Shown here: piece after piece, positions 1 through 7,882 of the stretch
Numbering within the stretch: position 1 is the stretch's first letter
Layout: each line of letters starts with the position of its first letter
Assembly (NCBI RefSeq): GCF_001887355.1
Contig: NZ_MPIN01000010.1
Location: 64,878 to 128,877, forward strand
Source: Cystobacter ferrugineus
GTDB lineage: Bacteria; Myxococcota; Myxococcia; Myxococcales; Myxococcaceae
Length of the DNA: 64,000 nucleotides
Direction of reading: 5' to 3'
The notes under the pieces: model-generated
Told to the model about the DNA's origin: nothing
Database searches by the model: none
Seen by the model: the letters and a program-made list of their open reading frames with translations, nothing else
Made by a program: the position numbers and the translations under genes

Positions 1-180
1 CAGCTCGCTCGTCTGGTGCTGGATGATGAAGAGCAGCTCGTCGTGATGGGGGGGTTGCGAGCGGGGGACCTGCGCGGAGAGCAATCGCTCCAGCTGCAGA
101 TACTCGCCATAGGTGGTCCGACCGGCCAGGTCGGTAAAGATTCCAGGCTCCAGCTCGCGCTTGTTCATGAATTCCAGCAT
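1..180 (-). CDS. kynA: Tryptophan 2,3-dioxygenase, N-terminal 60 residues (cut by window edge)
   Basis: Reading the minus strand from an ATG at 180 gives 60 uninterrupted codons to the window edge. The protein contains [16 protein letters not shown] and [18 protein letters not shown], which match the highly conserved N-terminal part of haem tryptophan 2,3-dioxygenases (YxxYLxLxxLLSAQ and HHDExLFIIQHQxxEL). The HHDE histidine region belongs to the haem pocket of this family. The enzyme opens the indole ring of L-tryptophan to N-formylkynurenine, the first step of the kynurenine pathway. The start is chosen at the first Met; a second Met four codons later (168) is also possible. No strong ribosome site is visible before either. 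The rest of the gene lies beyond base 1. Family call is secure, start is moderate. Confidence 0.88.
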   Translation of the reverse strand, partial: MLEFMNKRELEPGIFTDLAGRTTYGEYLQLERLLSAQVPRSQPPHHDELLFIIQHQTSEL

Positions 181-267
181 GGCGGGCCCCCCCGAGGCCC
201 GCAAGGAGGACTGGACCTTCTCCGTCAGGAGAAAGACCTGTCCCCCGGTCGCCGTGCCAGGCGGAAA

Positions 268-822
268 CTACCCGGCGTTCTTCTGGGCCTCGGCCAGGGC
301 CTTGGCGGCGGCGCGGCCACGCGGCAGCTTGATGTCCTCCACGCTGTTGGGCTCGGCGTAGTCCTTCCACTCGCCCGGGCGGCGGTTGGTCTTCTCGAGC
401 ATGCGCAGCTTCTGGTAGTGCGCGGCGCAGTAGCCCTTGGTGCGGCTGGGCTTGCCGCAGCCAATGATGGCGCAATCCCGCGCGCCGCCCTCGGTGCTGG
501 CGGCCGGCTTGCGGCCACGGCGCTTGCCACCCGCCGAGGCGGAGGACGAAGAGGAAGAGGCAGCCGCGGACGAAGCGCGGGGAGGACGGCCCGGGCTGCG
601 CCGCGTGGCGGCGGCGGCCGCCGACGAGCGCTGAGCGCCACCCGACACGCCGAAGAGGGGACCCACCGCGCTGGCCAGCGGCGCGAGCTGCTCGGCCACG
701 CTGCGCAGGCTGTCGAGATCCGACGTGCCCGCCTCCAGACGCGACACCAGGTCGCGCAGCGGCTTGAGCTGAATCTCGATCTCGTTACGAACCATATCCC
801 TGAATGCCTTGTCGACCGACAT
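268..822 (-). CDS. Small basic protein with a C-terminal Cys/His motif, function unknown
   Basis: 184 residues from an ATG at 822, preceded by a GAGGAT-like ribosome site; a start at 867 would add 15 residues. The first 70 residues (MSVDKAFRDMVRNEIEIQL...) look helical and amphipathic. The middle is a low-complexity Ala/Ser/Arg/Lys stretch with GRPP and GRKPA patches like AT-hooks. The end carries CAIIGCGKPSRTKGYCAAHYQK, written here as C-x4-C-x9-C-x2-H, a pattern typical of small zinc ribbons. Together these suggest a nucleic-acid-binding protein, possibly a chromatin-like protein of the myxobacteria, but I cannot name its role. It lies 87 bases before kynA on the same strand, so the two could be co-transcribed. 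Upstream is an AT-rich block that probably holds the promoter. Confidence 0.72.
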   Translation of the reverse strand: MSVDKAFRDMVRNEIEIQLKPLRDLVSRLEAGTSDLDSLRSVAEQLAPLASAVGPLFGVSGGAQRSSAAAAATRRSPGRPPRASSAAASSSSSSASAGGKRRGRKPAASTEGGARDCAIIGCGKPSRTKGYCAAHYQKLRMLEKTNRRPGEWKDYAEPNSVEDIKLPRGRAAAKALAEAQKNAG

Positions 823-1440
823 GCTCTCGTATCCTCGTGCTCGATGGCCGCCGCTTCGGTGCGGCACGGCTCATCCTGGGGGTTTGCTGTTGGCGCTGCC
901 GTTGTACACAACAGCTCAACAAACATAACGCCATAAATACACCGTTTGTCGATTAAATTTAATTAAATGTCGTCTCCCCCGTGAATCAAGCTGCTACATC
1001 TGAACTTTCATTCAGTAGTCGATTGAGCAGGAATCCCAACCCCAAAAGCCTCGCGTGGGCCGCCAGCCACGAGCCATCGGACCCGCGTACAACACCAGGG
1101 GTTACAGCCGCACGCCGCCAGCCACACAGCCGGTCTCATCGCCGCGAGGCCGAAAATCGGCCCTCCGGCCCCGCGACCCCTCCCTTCAGGCCGACCCTCC
1201 CGCCCGCCTGACAACACTTCATGAGACTCCGAGAGCCCTGCCCCTCGGCCGGAGCCCCCGTCCCATCCCGGGACGGCCCGCGGGCGCGCCCGGCTGCAAG
1301 CTGTTGAGACACCGGTGAGACACCGGGGCTGCCAGACACCCCGCGTCACCGCCTCGCCAGGAGTTGACGGGCAGACAGGCAAGCCCGGGCGCCTCCCTCG
1401 TAGGTGCCATCCCAACCGGCCATCCCCACCTTCATTCCCC
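823..1440. other. 618-base intergenic region with one AT-rich block
   Basis: No credible gene is seen on either strand. The only clear structure is the AT-rich, palindrome-bearing segment at 901-968. Bases 1000-1440 are GC-rich with no coding signature and no obvious terminator. Confidence 0.5.
901..968 (-). promoter_or_regulatory. AT-rich palindromic block, probable promoter/operator of the 268-822 gene
   Basis: An island of very high AT content in GC-rich DNA. It contains GTTGT-AC-ACAAC (901-912) and two overlapping perfect palindromes, ATTAAATTTAAT (952-963) and ATTTAATTAAAT (957-968). On the minus strand TCGACA followed 17 bases later by GTTATG could be a weak -35/-10 pair. The promoter role is inferred from composition and position. 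Confidence 0.4.
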
Positions 1441-2151
1441 GTGGAGTCCGACCTGAATCCGTTGCGCCGTGCGTTTTTCCGCTTCGCCGAGCGGGGCGCG
1501 GCGCTGTCCGCCCGCTATCACCGGGCCCGGCTGCTGGGTGCACAGCACCTGCCCCCGGCGGGTCCAATCCTGCTCGTGGGCAATCACGGGCTCTGGGGTT
1601 ACGAAACCCCTGCCTTCTTCCATCTGCTGCACCGCGCCACGGGCCGCTACCCGCTGGGGCTCGCCGAGCGGGGATTCTTCAAGCTCCCCGTGGTGAAGAC
1701 ATTGCTGCCTTGGCTGGGAGGAGTGGAAGGCACACGTCAGAAGGCGCTGGAGGCGCTCGGGGAGGGCCACCTCGTGGTCTGCTATCCCGGCGGCGCCTGG
1801 GAAACCTTCAAGAAACCCCGGCACCACTACACCTTGCGGTGGGAGGAGACGGTGGGCTTCGCGCGGCTGGCGGCCCTGGCGCGGGTGCCGCTGGTGCCCT
1901 TCGCGGGGTTCGGGGTGGATGGCACCTTTGTCTGTCCAGAGGACGAGCGGTGGAGCGTGGCGTTGGCTCCTGGGGAGAAGTACCGCGTCCCGCTGGGCAT
2001 GCCCCTGCCGTTGCCGGTGAAGATGACCTTCGCCCTGGGCCGGCCGATACTGCCCCCCGCTCCGGAAGTGTCCGAGACGGAGCTCAAACGCTTCCGGGAC
2101 CGCGTCGCCACCCAGGTGCGCCACCTCCTCATCCGAGCCTGTCATGCCTGA
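1441..2151 (+). CDS. Lysophospholipid/diacylglycerol acyltransferase family protein
   Basis: 236 residues starting at GTG 1441 (VESDLNPLRRAFFRFAE). The body carries ILLVGNHGLWGYE (block I, the acceptor His region) and VVCYPGGAWETFKKP (the PGG-x-x-E block), the layout of membrane acyltransferases related to DGAT2 and bacterial lysophospholipid acyltransferases. The usual HxxxxD is HGLWGY here, with Glu one position later, which also occurs in the DGAT2-like branch. It would transfer acyl groups to a glycerolipid or wax/alcohol acceptor at the inner face of the membrane. The stop overlaps the start of the next gene (a hydrolase) by 8 bases, so the two are translationally coupled. Longer in-frame starts back to 1315 add a Pro/Arg-rich leader without family features. 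Confidence 0.8.
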   Translation: MESDLNPLRRAFFRFAERGAALSARYHRARLLGAQHLPPAGPILLVGNHGLWGYETPAFFHLLHRATGRYPLGLAERGFFKLPVVKTLLPWLGGVEGTRQKALEALGEGHLVVCYPGGAWETFKKPRHHYTLRWEETVGFARLAALARVPLVPFAGFGVDGTFVCPEDERWSVALAPGEKYRVPLGMPLPLPVKMTFALGRPILPPAPEVSETELKRFRDRVATQVRHLLIRACHA

Positions 2152-3007
2152 GGCCCTCGTCTCCGCCGCGCCGCCCCGCCTCGTGCCCGAGCCCGGGGAC
2201 ATCCAACACGGTTACGAATTGCCCTGCGAGGAGCGGCGGGTTCACGGAGCGTCCGTGCGCCTGTTCACCTTTCCAGAGGGAAACCAGGAGCCCTCGCGCA
2301 CCGTGGTGTGTCTGCCAGGACTGGGCGCCTCGGGCCGCTCCTTCGCGCCCATGCGCCCGCTCGCGTCCGACTGGCGGCTGTGGTTGTGGACGCCGCCGTC
2401 GCAGACGCCGCTGACCCATACACCCCTGCAATGGAACGTCGACGCGCTGGCGCGCCCCGAGGCGGGGCTCCCCGAGCGCTTCGCCCTGGTGGGCTCTTCC
2501 TTTGGAAGTCTCATCGCGCTCTCCCTCGCGCTCGAGCACCCCGAGCGCCTCAAGGCCCTGGTGTTGGTGTCTCCCGTGGCGAGCGTGCAACGCATCCGCC
2601 GCGGCGCCGTGGCGCTGTCCACCCTGGTGCGCATTCCCAAACCCTTCGCCTACCTCTTCGCCCCCACCGTGGCGCGCATCATGGGCGGGCGCTACCTGCC
2701 GGCCGAGGGCCGGGCGGAAATCGTGCGCGAGGGCCGCCGGCTCTCCCCCCTGGAGATGTTGCGGCGGCTCAAGGACATCCTCGCCGCGCGCCACCTGGAA
2801 GAGCTTGGGCGCCTGAAGGTCCCCACCCTCATCCTCCATGGAGGGCGGGACAAGCTCGTGCCCCTGTCCCATGCACGGGACGTGGCGGCGCGCATCCCCG
2901 GCGCGCGGCTGGAAGTGCTGCGCGAAGCCAGCCATCTTCCATACATGAGCCATACCGACGCCTTCAACGCCTTCGTCGACGACTTCCTCCGCCAACACGC
3001 CGCCTGA
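2144..3007 (+). CDS. Alpha/beta-fold hydrolase
   Basis: 287 residues with a complete alpha/beta hydrolase layout. The oxyanion-loop strand is TVVCLPGLGASGRSF (about 53-67), the nucleophile elbow is G-S-S-F-G with Ser119, the acid is in HGGRDKLVP (Asp236) and the base in ASHLPYM (His264). No signal peptide is seen, so it is probably cytoplasmic. The substrate cannot be read from the sequence. It overlaps the upstream acyltransferase by 8 bases and is followed 15 bases later by proline dehydrogenase, so the three genes look like one operon. A lipid ester substrate is a reasonable guess from the acyltransferase neighbour but unproven. Confidence 0.85.
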   Translation: MPEALVSAAPPRLVPEPGDIQHGYELPCEERRVHGASVRLFTFPEGNQEPSRTVVCLPGLGASGRSFAPMRPLASDWRLWLWTPPSQTPLTHTPLQWNVDALARPEAGLPERFALVGSSFGSLIALSLALEHPERLKALVLVSPVASVQRIRRGAVALSTLVRIPKPFAYLFAPTVARIMGGRYLPAEGRAEIVREGRRLSPLEMLRRLKDILAARHLEELGRLKVPTLILHGGRDKLVPLSHARDVAARIPGARLEVLREASHLPYMSHTDAFNAFVDDFLRQHAA

Positions 3008-3022
3008 GCCACCCCCGCCCCC

Positions 3023-3958
3023 ATGGACCCCACCACCTCGCTGTCCCGCTCCGCCCTGATGTTCCTCTCGCGCCGCGAGGGGTTGAAGGAAGCCGCCACC
3101 CGCGTGCCCGCCCTGGGACGGGTCGCCCGCCGCTTCATCGCCGGTGAGACGCTCGAGGATGCCGTCGCGGCGGTGAAGGAATTGAATGCCCGCGGCATCA
3201 CCGTCTCCTTCGACCACCTCAACGAAGCGGTGCGCACCCCGGACGAGACGCGCGCGGAGGTGGCCGAGTACCTCCGGCTGCTCGCGCGCATCGACCAGGA
3301 AAAGGCTCGCGGCAACGTCTCGCTGAAGCTCACCCAGTGCGGGCTGCTCTTCGACAAGGAGCTGGCGCTCGCCAACGCGCGCGAGGTGGTGGCCGAGGCG
3401 AAGCGGCGTGGCTCGTTCGTGCGCGTGGACATGGAGCAGAGCGAGGTGACCCAGGCCACGCTGGACGTGGTGCGCGCGCTGCACCGGGAATTCGGTGGCA
3501 AGCACGTGGGCGCGGTGCTGCAGAGCAGCCTGTACCGCACCGAGGCGGATGCGAAGGCCCTGTGCGCCGAGGGCATCCGCATCCGTCTGTGCAAGGGCGC
3601 CTACCTCGAGGGCCCCGACGTGGCGTACCAGGACAAGCGCGAGGTGGACGAGTGCTTCCTGCGCACCATGCGCGTGCTGCTCGACAGCGGGCTGTACCAT
3701 GGCATCGCCACGCATGACGAGCGGATGATCCAGGAGACGCTCGTCCACGCGAAGGAGAAGAAGCTCGAGCCCGGCGCGTTCGAATTCCAGATGCTCTATG
3801 GCATCCGCCGCGACCTGCAGGAGCTGCTCGTGGGCGAGGGCTACCCGGTGCGCGTCTATGTGCCCTACGGCAAGCACTGGTACCCGTACTTCATGCGCCG
3901 GCTCGCCGAGCGCCCCGCCAACGTCTGGTTCGTGTTGAAGAACTTCATGAAGGGCTAG
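3023..3958 (+). CDS. Proline dehydrogenase (monofunctional, FAD-dependent)
   Basis: 311 residues, the usual length of stand-alone bacterial proline dehydrogenases. It oxidises L-proline to pyrroline-5-carboxylate and passes electrons to the quinone pool. The beta/alpha barrel signatures are present: SLKLTQCG, VRVDMEQSE, RIRLCKGAYLE, IATHDERM, FEFQMLYGIR and VPYGKHWYPYFMRRLAERP. The last element holds the substrate-binding Tyr/Arg/Arg set. There is no P5C dehydrogenase domain, so that enzyme must be elsewhere. The gene is third in the acyltransferase/hydrolase operon and overlaps the convergent glutathione reductase gene by four bases at its stop. Confidence 0.95.
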   Translation: MDPTTSLSRSALMFLSRREGLKEAATRVPALGRVARRFIAGETLEDAVAAVKELNARGITVSFDHLNEAVRTPDETRAEVAEYLRLLARIDQEKARGNVSLKLTQCGLLFDKELALANAREVVAEAKRRGSFVRVDMEQSEVTQATLDVVRALHREFGGKHVGAVLQSSLYRTEADAKALCAEGIRIRLCKGAYLEGPDVAYQDKREVDECFLRTMRVLLDSGLYHGIATHDERMIQETLVHAKEKKLEPGAFEFQMLYGIRRDLQELLVGEGYPVRVYVPYGKHWYPYFMRRLAERPANVWFVLKNFMKG

Positions 3959-5358
3959 GCCTCCGCCACCTTGTGGCCCAGGTCCCCCACCCGCTCGGCC
4001 TCGGGATCCGGCCGCCGGGTGCGCAGGGTGACGAACTCCTCGGCCACCGTGGGGTGGATGCCCACCGTGGCGTCGAGCTGCTTCTTCGTGACGCCACACT
4101 TCAGCGCCACCGCCAGACCCTGGATGATCTCCGGCGCGTCCGCGCCCACCATGTGGATGCCCAGCACCCGGTCGCTCTCCCGCGCGACGATGACCTTGAG
4201 CATCACCCGCTCGTCGCGCCCGCTCAGCACGTGCTTCATGGGCCGGAAGCTGGACACATACACGTCCACCGCGCCGTGTTTGCTCCGCGCCTCGCGCTCG
4301 GTGCACCCCACCGTGCCCACCGGCGGCTGGCTGAACACCGCCGAGGCCACCCCCGTGTGGTCCATCCGCGTGGGATTGTCATGGAAGAGCGTCTCGGCCA
4401 CCGCCCGCCCCTCGGCGATCGCCACCGGGGTGAGGTTGATGCGGTCCGTCACGTCGCCCACCGCGTAGATGCTCTCCACCCGGGTGCGTGACCATTCATC
4501 CACCTTCACCGCGCCCCGCTCGTCCAACTCCACGCCCACCTCCTCCAATCCGAGCCCCTTGGTGTTGGGCACCCGCCCCGTGGCGAACAACACCGTGTCC
4601 ACCTCGAGCGTCTCCAGGCCCGCCAACACACTCAGCGACCCATCCGCCTGCTTCTCGATGCCTCGCAAGAGGCTCTCGGTGCGCAATTCAATCCCCTTCT
4701 TGCGCATCTCCTCCGCGAGCACCGCGCGCACGTCGTCATCGAACCCGCGCAGCACCGTGCCGCCGCGCAGGAACATCGTCACCCGTGAGCCCAACGCGTT
4801 GAAGATGCCCGCGAACTCCACCCCGATGTAGCCCCCGCCCACGATGGCCACCCGGCGTGGCAGCTCCGGCAGCCGCAGCGCCCCGTCCGAGGTGATGACA
4901 TGCTCGATGCCCGGAAGCTGGGGCAGGAAGGGATGCGAGCCCGTGGCCACCAGGATGTACCGGGCCGTATGGCGCTGGCCATTCACTTCCACCGTGTGCG
5001 CATCCACCACCCGGCCCCGGCCCTCGATGAGCCGCACGCCGGATTCGTGGAGCAGCCGCCGGTACACCCCATCCAACCGCTCGAGTTCCCGGTCCTTGCC
5101 CGCCTGGAGCTTCTTCCAATCGAAGCCGGGCTCGGCGATGGACCAGCCATGGCCCACCGCGTCCTCGAACTCCGCGCGGAAATGAGCGCCATGGACGAGC
5201 AGCTTCTTGGGCACACAACCACGGTGCACGCAGGTGCCCCCCACCGCCTGGTCCTCGCACAGCGCGACCCGGGCGCCATACCCGCCCGCCCGGCGGCTCG
5301 CGGCCACGCCTCCCGAGCCCCCGCCCAGGGTGAACAGGTCGAAGTCATAATCCGGCAT
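3955..5358 (-). CDS. gor: Glutathione-disulfide reductase
   Basis: 467 residues from ATG 5358, preceded by GAGGAAGAG; ten extra codons upstream to 5388 are unlikely. It is an FAD/NADPH-dependent cytoplasmic enzyme that reduces oxidised glutathione. Seen in order: FAD dinucleotide motif LGGGSGGVAASRRAG (10-24), the redox-active disulfide GGTCVHRGCVPKK (Cys43, Cys48), a second Rossmann motif VAIVGGGYIGVEFAG, AVGDVTDRINLTPVA, and the C-terminal HPTVAEEFV with the catalytic His/Glu of the partner subunit. GTCVxRGCVPKK favours glutathione reductase over dihydrolipoamide dehydrogenase or mercuric reductase. It runs convergently into proline dehydrogenase with a four-base overlap. Confidence 0.93.
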   Translation of the reverse strand: MPDYDFDLFTLGGGSGGVAASRRAGGYGARVALCEDQAVGGTCVHRGCVPKKLLVHGAHFRAEFEDAVGHGWSIAEPGFDWKKLQAGKDRELERLDGVYRRLLHESGVRLIEGRGRVVDAHTVEVNGQRHTARYILVATGSHPFLPQLPGIEHVITSDGALRLPELPRRVAIVGGGYIGVEFAGIFNALGSRVTMFLRGGTVLRGFDDDVRAVLAEEMRKKGIELRTESLLRGIEKQADGSLSVLAGLETLEVDTVLFATGRVPNTKGLGLEEVGVELDERGAVKVDEWSRTRVESIYAVGDVTDRINLTPVAIAEGRAVAETLFHDNPTRMDHTGVASAVFSQPPVGTVGCTEREARSKHGAVDVYVSSFRPMKHVLSGRDERVMLKVIVARESDRVLGIHMVGADAPEIIQGLAVALKCGVTKKQLDATVGIHPTVAEEFVTLRTRRPDPEAERVGDLGHKVAEA

Positions 5359-5544
5359 GGGCTCTTCCTCGCGGAGGGTTGAGTTCATCCTTCAGGACCA
5401 CACGATGGGCACGCTCCCGGACGCGCGTCCCCCATGGAGAGGGCTGGAGGCTTGCCCCTCCAGCGAGGAAGCGGCCGCACGCGCCCGGGAAGCCAGGACT
5501 CCTTACCTTCACCGAGGCATGCAGCCCACACGGAGGTGCCCCGG

Positions 5545-6018
5545 TTGGAACAACATTCAGCCCGCGTCCTCACAAGAGGCCTGGCCGCGGGAGCCCTGGG
5601 CACCCTGGCCTTGAGCGCCTGGGAACCCTTGCGCGATGGGCTGCTCGGGCATCCCCCACCGTATTCGGTGCGAGACATCGCCACGCGGGCGCTGCTCAAC
5701 ATCTGGGGCATCCGGCTCGCGCCGCGCGCGGCGCAACGCCTGGGACTGCTCATGCGCTGGCTTTACGGCCCGGCCTTGGGCGTGCTCTACGCCGGACTCA
5801 GGCCCGCGCTTCCGCCCGCCGCGAGGCGATGGGGCCTGGTGCTGGGGACGGGCGTGGGCCTCTTCGAGCAGCTCGCCTTTCCCCTCCTGCGCGTCACCAC
5901 GCCGCCCCGCACCTGGACACCCGCCGAACACACCCTGCTCGCCGTCCAGGTGCTGCTCCATGGCCTCGTCACCGAGGCCGTGCTTTCCGGGGCCAGGCCC
6001 GCGATGCCCGGGACGTGA
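5545..6018 (+). CDS. Small hydrophobic protein, function unknown
   Basis: About 157 residues from TTG 5545, chosen because CGGAGG (5531-5536) sits eight bases upstream; GTG 5536 in the same frame is the alternative. The protein is rich in Leu, Ala and Gly with several stretches that could cross the membrane (LTRGLAAGALGTLALSAW, GLLMRWLYGPALGVLYAGL, LLAVQVLLHGLVTEAVL). No family was recognised. It resembles the many small integral membrane proteins with four short helices found in myxobacteria. It is followed four bases later by the convergent DoxX gene. Coding status rests on codon use and the clean frame. Confidence 0.6.
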   Translation: MEQHSARVLTRGLAAGALGTLALSAWEPLRDGLLGHPPPYSVRDIATRALLNIWGIRLAPRAAQRLGLLMRWLYGPALGVLYAGLRPALPPAARRWGLVLGTGVGLFEQLAFPLLRVTTPPRTWTPAEHTLLAVQVLLHGLVTEAVLSGARPAMPGT

Positions 6019-6022
6019 GGAC

Positions 6023-6460
6023 TCAGGGGTCGCGCCGCAGCGGCAGCAGCGCGCGGATCCGCGCGTCACGCAGGAAGAGCCCCGCCCACACCACCACGCC
6101 AATGATGATGGGACTGATGAACTGATCCGAGATGCGCACGTGCGTCGCGACGGCTCCCCCGAGATAGGCCGTGAGCAACAGGGCGCCCAGCACGGCGGTG
6201 CGAGGCACCGCGTAGAGCACCAGGCAGAGCAGCTCGACGATGCCGATGGGGACCAGTGTGGACAGCGGGTAGCCCTGCTGCCCCTGCCAGCCTTGAACCA
6301 CCTGCGGATTCTGGGACAGCTTCATCACGGCGCTCATCAGGAACAAGGCCGAGACCAGGCCGGACAGGACACGTCCGGTCCACAGCATGGCCTTGCTGGT
6401 GGAGGGAGCCGCGGAGGCGGCAGGAGAAGACAGGGTGGAGGCGTCGGCGGGGGTGGACAT
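6023..6460 (-). CDS. DoxX family membrane protein
   Basis: 145 residues. After a Ser/Ala-rich N-terminus come four predicted membrane helices with the DoxX layout: GRVLSGLVSALFLMSAVMKL, the loop QGWQGQQGYP, STLVPIGIVELLCLVLYAVP, TAVLGALLLTAYLGGAVATHV, and PIIIGVVVWAGLFLRD. The helix-1 motif (RxxxGxxxxxxxxxxxxKL) and the GAVATHVR loop are typical of DoxX-like proteins such as the DUF4345/DoxX_2 groups. Members are inner-membrane proteins linked to quinone or thiol redox in some bacteria; no specific role can be assigned here. It is divergent from yigZ, with 158 bases between. Confidence 0.8.
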   Translation of the reverse strand: MSTPADASTLSSPAASAAPSTSKAMLWTGRVLSGLVSALFLMSAVMKLSQNPQVVQGWQGQQGYPLSTLVPIGIVELLCLVLYAVPRTAVLGALLLTAYLGGAVATHVRISDQFISPIIIGVVVWAGLFLRDARIRALLPLRRDP

Positions 6461-6618
6461 GGGGGGCTCCCGGGAGCGGAGAGAGGCTTCTGGATGGGGT
6501 GAACCGAACGAATGCCCGGCTGAATAGCGACCGGACGGAGCGCGCGCAAGGAGACACGGAGGGTGAATTTCACGCCGGAGCGTGCAACCGGCGTCCGAGG
6601 CCGTAGAGTGGACGGGGG

Positions 6619-7245
6619 ATGGAAGCCAAACGCTACCTCGTGCCCGCGCGCGTCCACCGGGTCGAGCAGGAGTTGCAGAAGAGCCGCTTCCTCACCACGG
6701 CCGCTCCGGCGCCCACGGTGGAGGAAGCCCGGGCCTTCATCGCCCGCGTGCGCGAGGAGTTCCCCGACGCCACCCACAACTGCTGGGCGTATGTGGCGGG
6801 CCCGCCCGGCTCCACCGCCCAGGTGGGCATGAGCGATGATGGCGAGCCCCATGGCACCGCCGGCCGGCCCATGCTCAATGCCCTGCTCCACGGCGGCGTG
6901 GGCGAGGTGGCCGTCGTCGTCACCCGCTATTTCGGAGGTACGCTGCTGGGCAAGGGCGGGCTCGTGCGCGCCTATACCGGGTGCGTGCAACAGGCACTCG
7001 AGAGCCTTCCCACGCTCGAGCGCGTGCCCAAGGCGCGTCTGGCCATCGAAATCGAATACGCGAGCGTGGATGGGTTGCGCCGCATGCTCCCCGCCCATGA
7101 GGCGGAGCTCGTGTCCGAGGAGTACGCCGCCACCGTGGGCTACCAACTCCTGCTGCCCCTCTCGCGGCTGGAAGCCTTCCACAAGGCGCTGCTCGACCTG
7201 ACCCTGGGCGAGGTGCTCATCGAGGTGCTCGAGCCCCGTCAGTAG
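6619..7245 (+). CDS. yigZ: YigZ/IMPACT family protein
   Basis: 208 residues matching the two-domain YigZ/YvyE family. The N-terminal UPF0029/IMPACT domain contains the EQELQKSRFL start, a DATHNCWAYVAG block, the signature SDDGEPHGTAGRPMLNALL, and VAVVVTRYFGGTLLGKGGLVRAYTG. The C-terminal domain (about 135-205) is the DUF1949 EF-G-like fold. The eukaryotic relative IMPACT binds GCN1 and tunes translation control; bacterial YigZ function is not settled. The start follows a GGGGGATGGAAGCC context. The stop overlaps the convergent 7239-7871 gene by seven bases. Confidence 0.92.
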   Translation: MEAKRYLVPARVHRVEQELQKSRFLTTAAPAPTVEEARAFIARVREEFPDATHNCWAYVAGPPGSTAQVGMSDDGEPHGTAGRPMLNALLHGGVGEVAVVVTRYFGGTLLGKGGLVRAYTGCVQQALESLPTLERVPKARLAIEIEYASVDGLRRMLPAHEAELVSEEYAATVGYQLLLPLSRLEAFHKALLDLTLGEVLIEVLEPRQ

Positions 7246-7871
7246 ACGATGCAGTCGAACTTCTCGATGACGGCCCGGAGTTCTTCGGGGGTGGTCTCCA
7301 TCCGCTTGGCGACCGAAGGAGCGTGATAGGTCAACGATCTGGTTGGAGCTGGTTGGGTGTGAAGCTCCTCCACGGTGACGCGTCCAAAGCGACCCGGCCA
7401 TCTGACGCTGCTCAACTCGGAGGCACGGCCAATGGGGTCCAGGAAGGTGAAGCAGGGCCACTTGGGAAAGCGCAGGGTGGAGGGATCACACCCCATGATG
7501 CGGCAACCATCCATCCAGGCCTCCGTGAAGTCGCAGTCCTCGATGGACCCGTGCTGATACCACGGCAGGCTCATGTATTCAGGCCAGAGGCCGAAGTCAC
7601 ACCCTGTCAGCCGCCCCTTGAACCGGCAGCCCTTGAGGGACGCGGCCACCCAGCTCTGGTAATTCTTCAACTCCTGCTTCACCTCGAAGGTGCAGTCGAT
7701 GAAGCGGGGCTGCTTGAGGCTCAGGCGCCGAGCGGACACCTTCAGCACGAGGGTACAGTTTCTCAGCGTCAGATTGGGACCGAGGATGTAGTTCGCCTTC
7801 TTGTCCGTCAGTTCCAACCGCTCGTTTTCGATTTCCTGGTCTTCGAAGACGACGTTACCCAGCGAATCCAT
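7239..7871 (-). CDS. Pentapeptide-like protein, probable immunity partner of the adjacent toxin
   Basis: 210 residues, cytoplasmic, no signal peptide. The middle reads as a loose beta-helix of short repeats centred on Cys/Phe (LRNCTLVLK, FIDCTFEVK, LKGCRFKGR, LTGCDFGLW, IEDCDFTEA, MDGCRIMGCD), close to the A(D/N)LxF pentapeptide pattern but irregular. A C-terminal helix ends in EKFDCIVY. It starts 11 bases after the SitA-like toxin gene on the same strand, the position expected of an immunity gene in myxobacterial Sit pairs. I infer the immunity role from this position and the family style, not from a known homologue. Confidence 0.65.
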   Translation of the reverse strand: MDSLGNVVFEDQEIENERLELTDKKANYILGPNLTLRNCTLVLKVSARRLSLKQPRFIDCTFEVKQELKNYQSWVAASLKGCRFKGRLTGCDFGLWPEYMSLPWYQHGSIEDCDFTEAWMDGCRIMGCDPSTLRFPKWPCFTFLDPIGRASELSSVRWPGRFGRVTVEELHTQPAPTRSLTYHAPSVAKRMETTPEELRAVIEKFDCIVY

Positions 7872-7882
7872 CGCCGTCCCTT

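Noticed and set aside
2129-4306. A 725-residue minus-strand ORF
   Set aside because: His/Arg/Gly-rich composition typical of antisense shadow in GC-rich DNA; plus-strand genes there have clear families.
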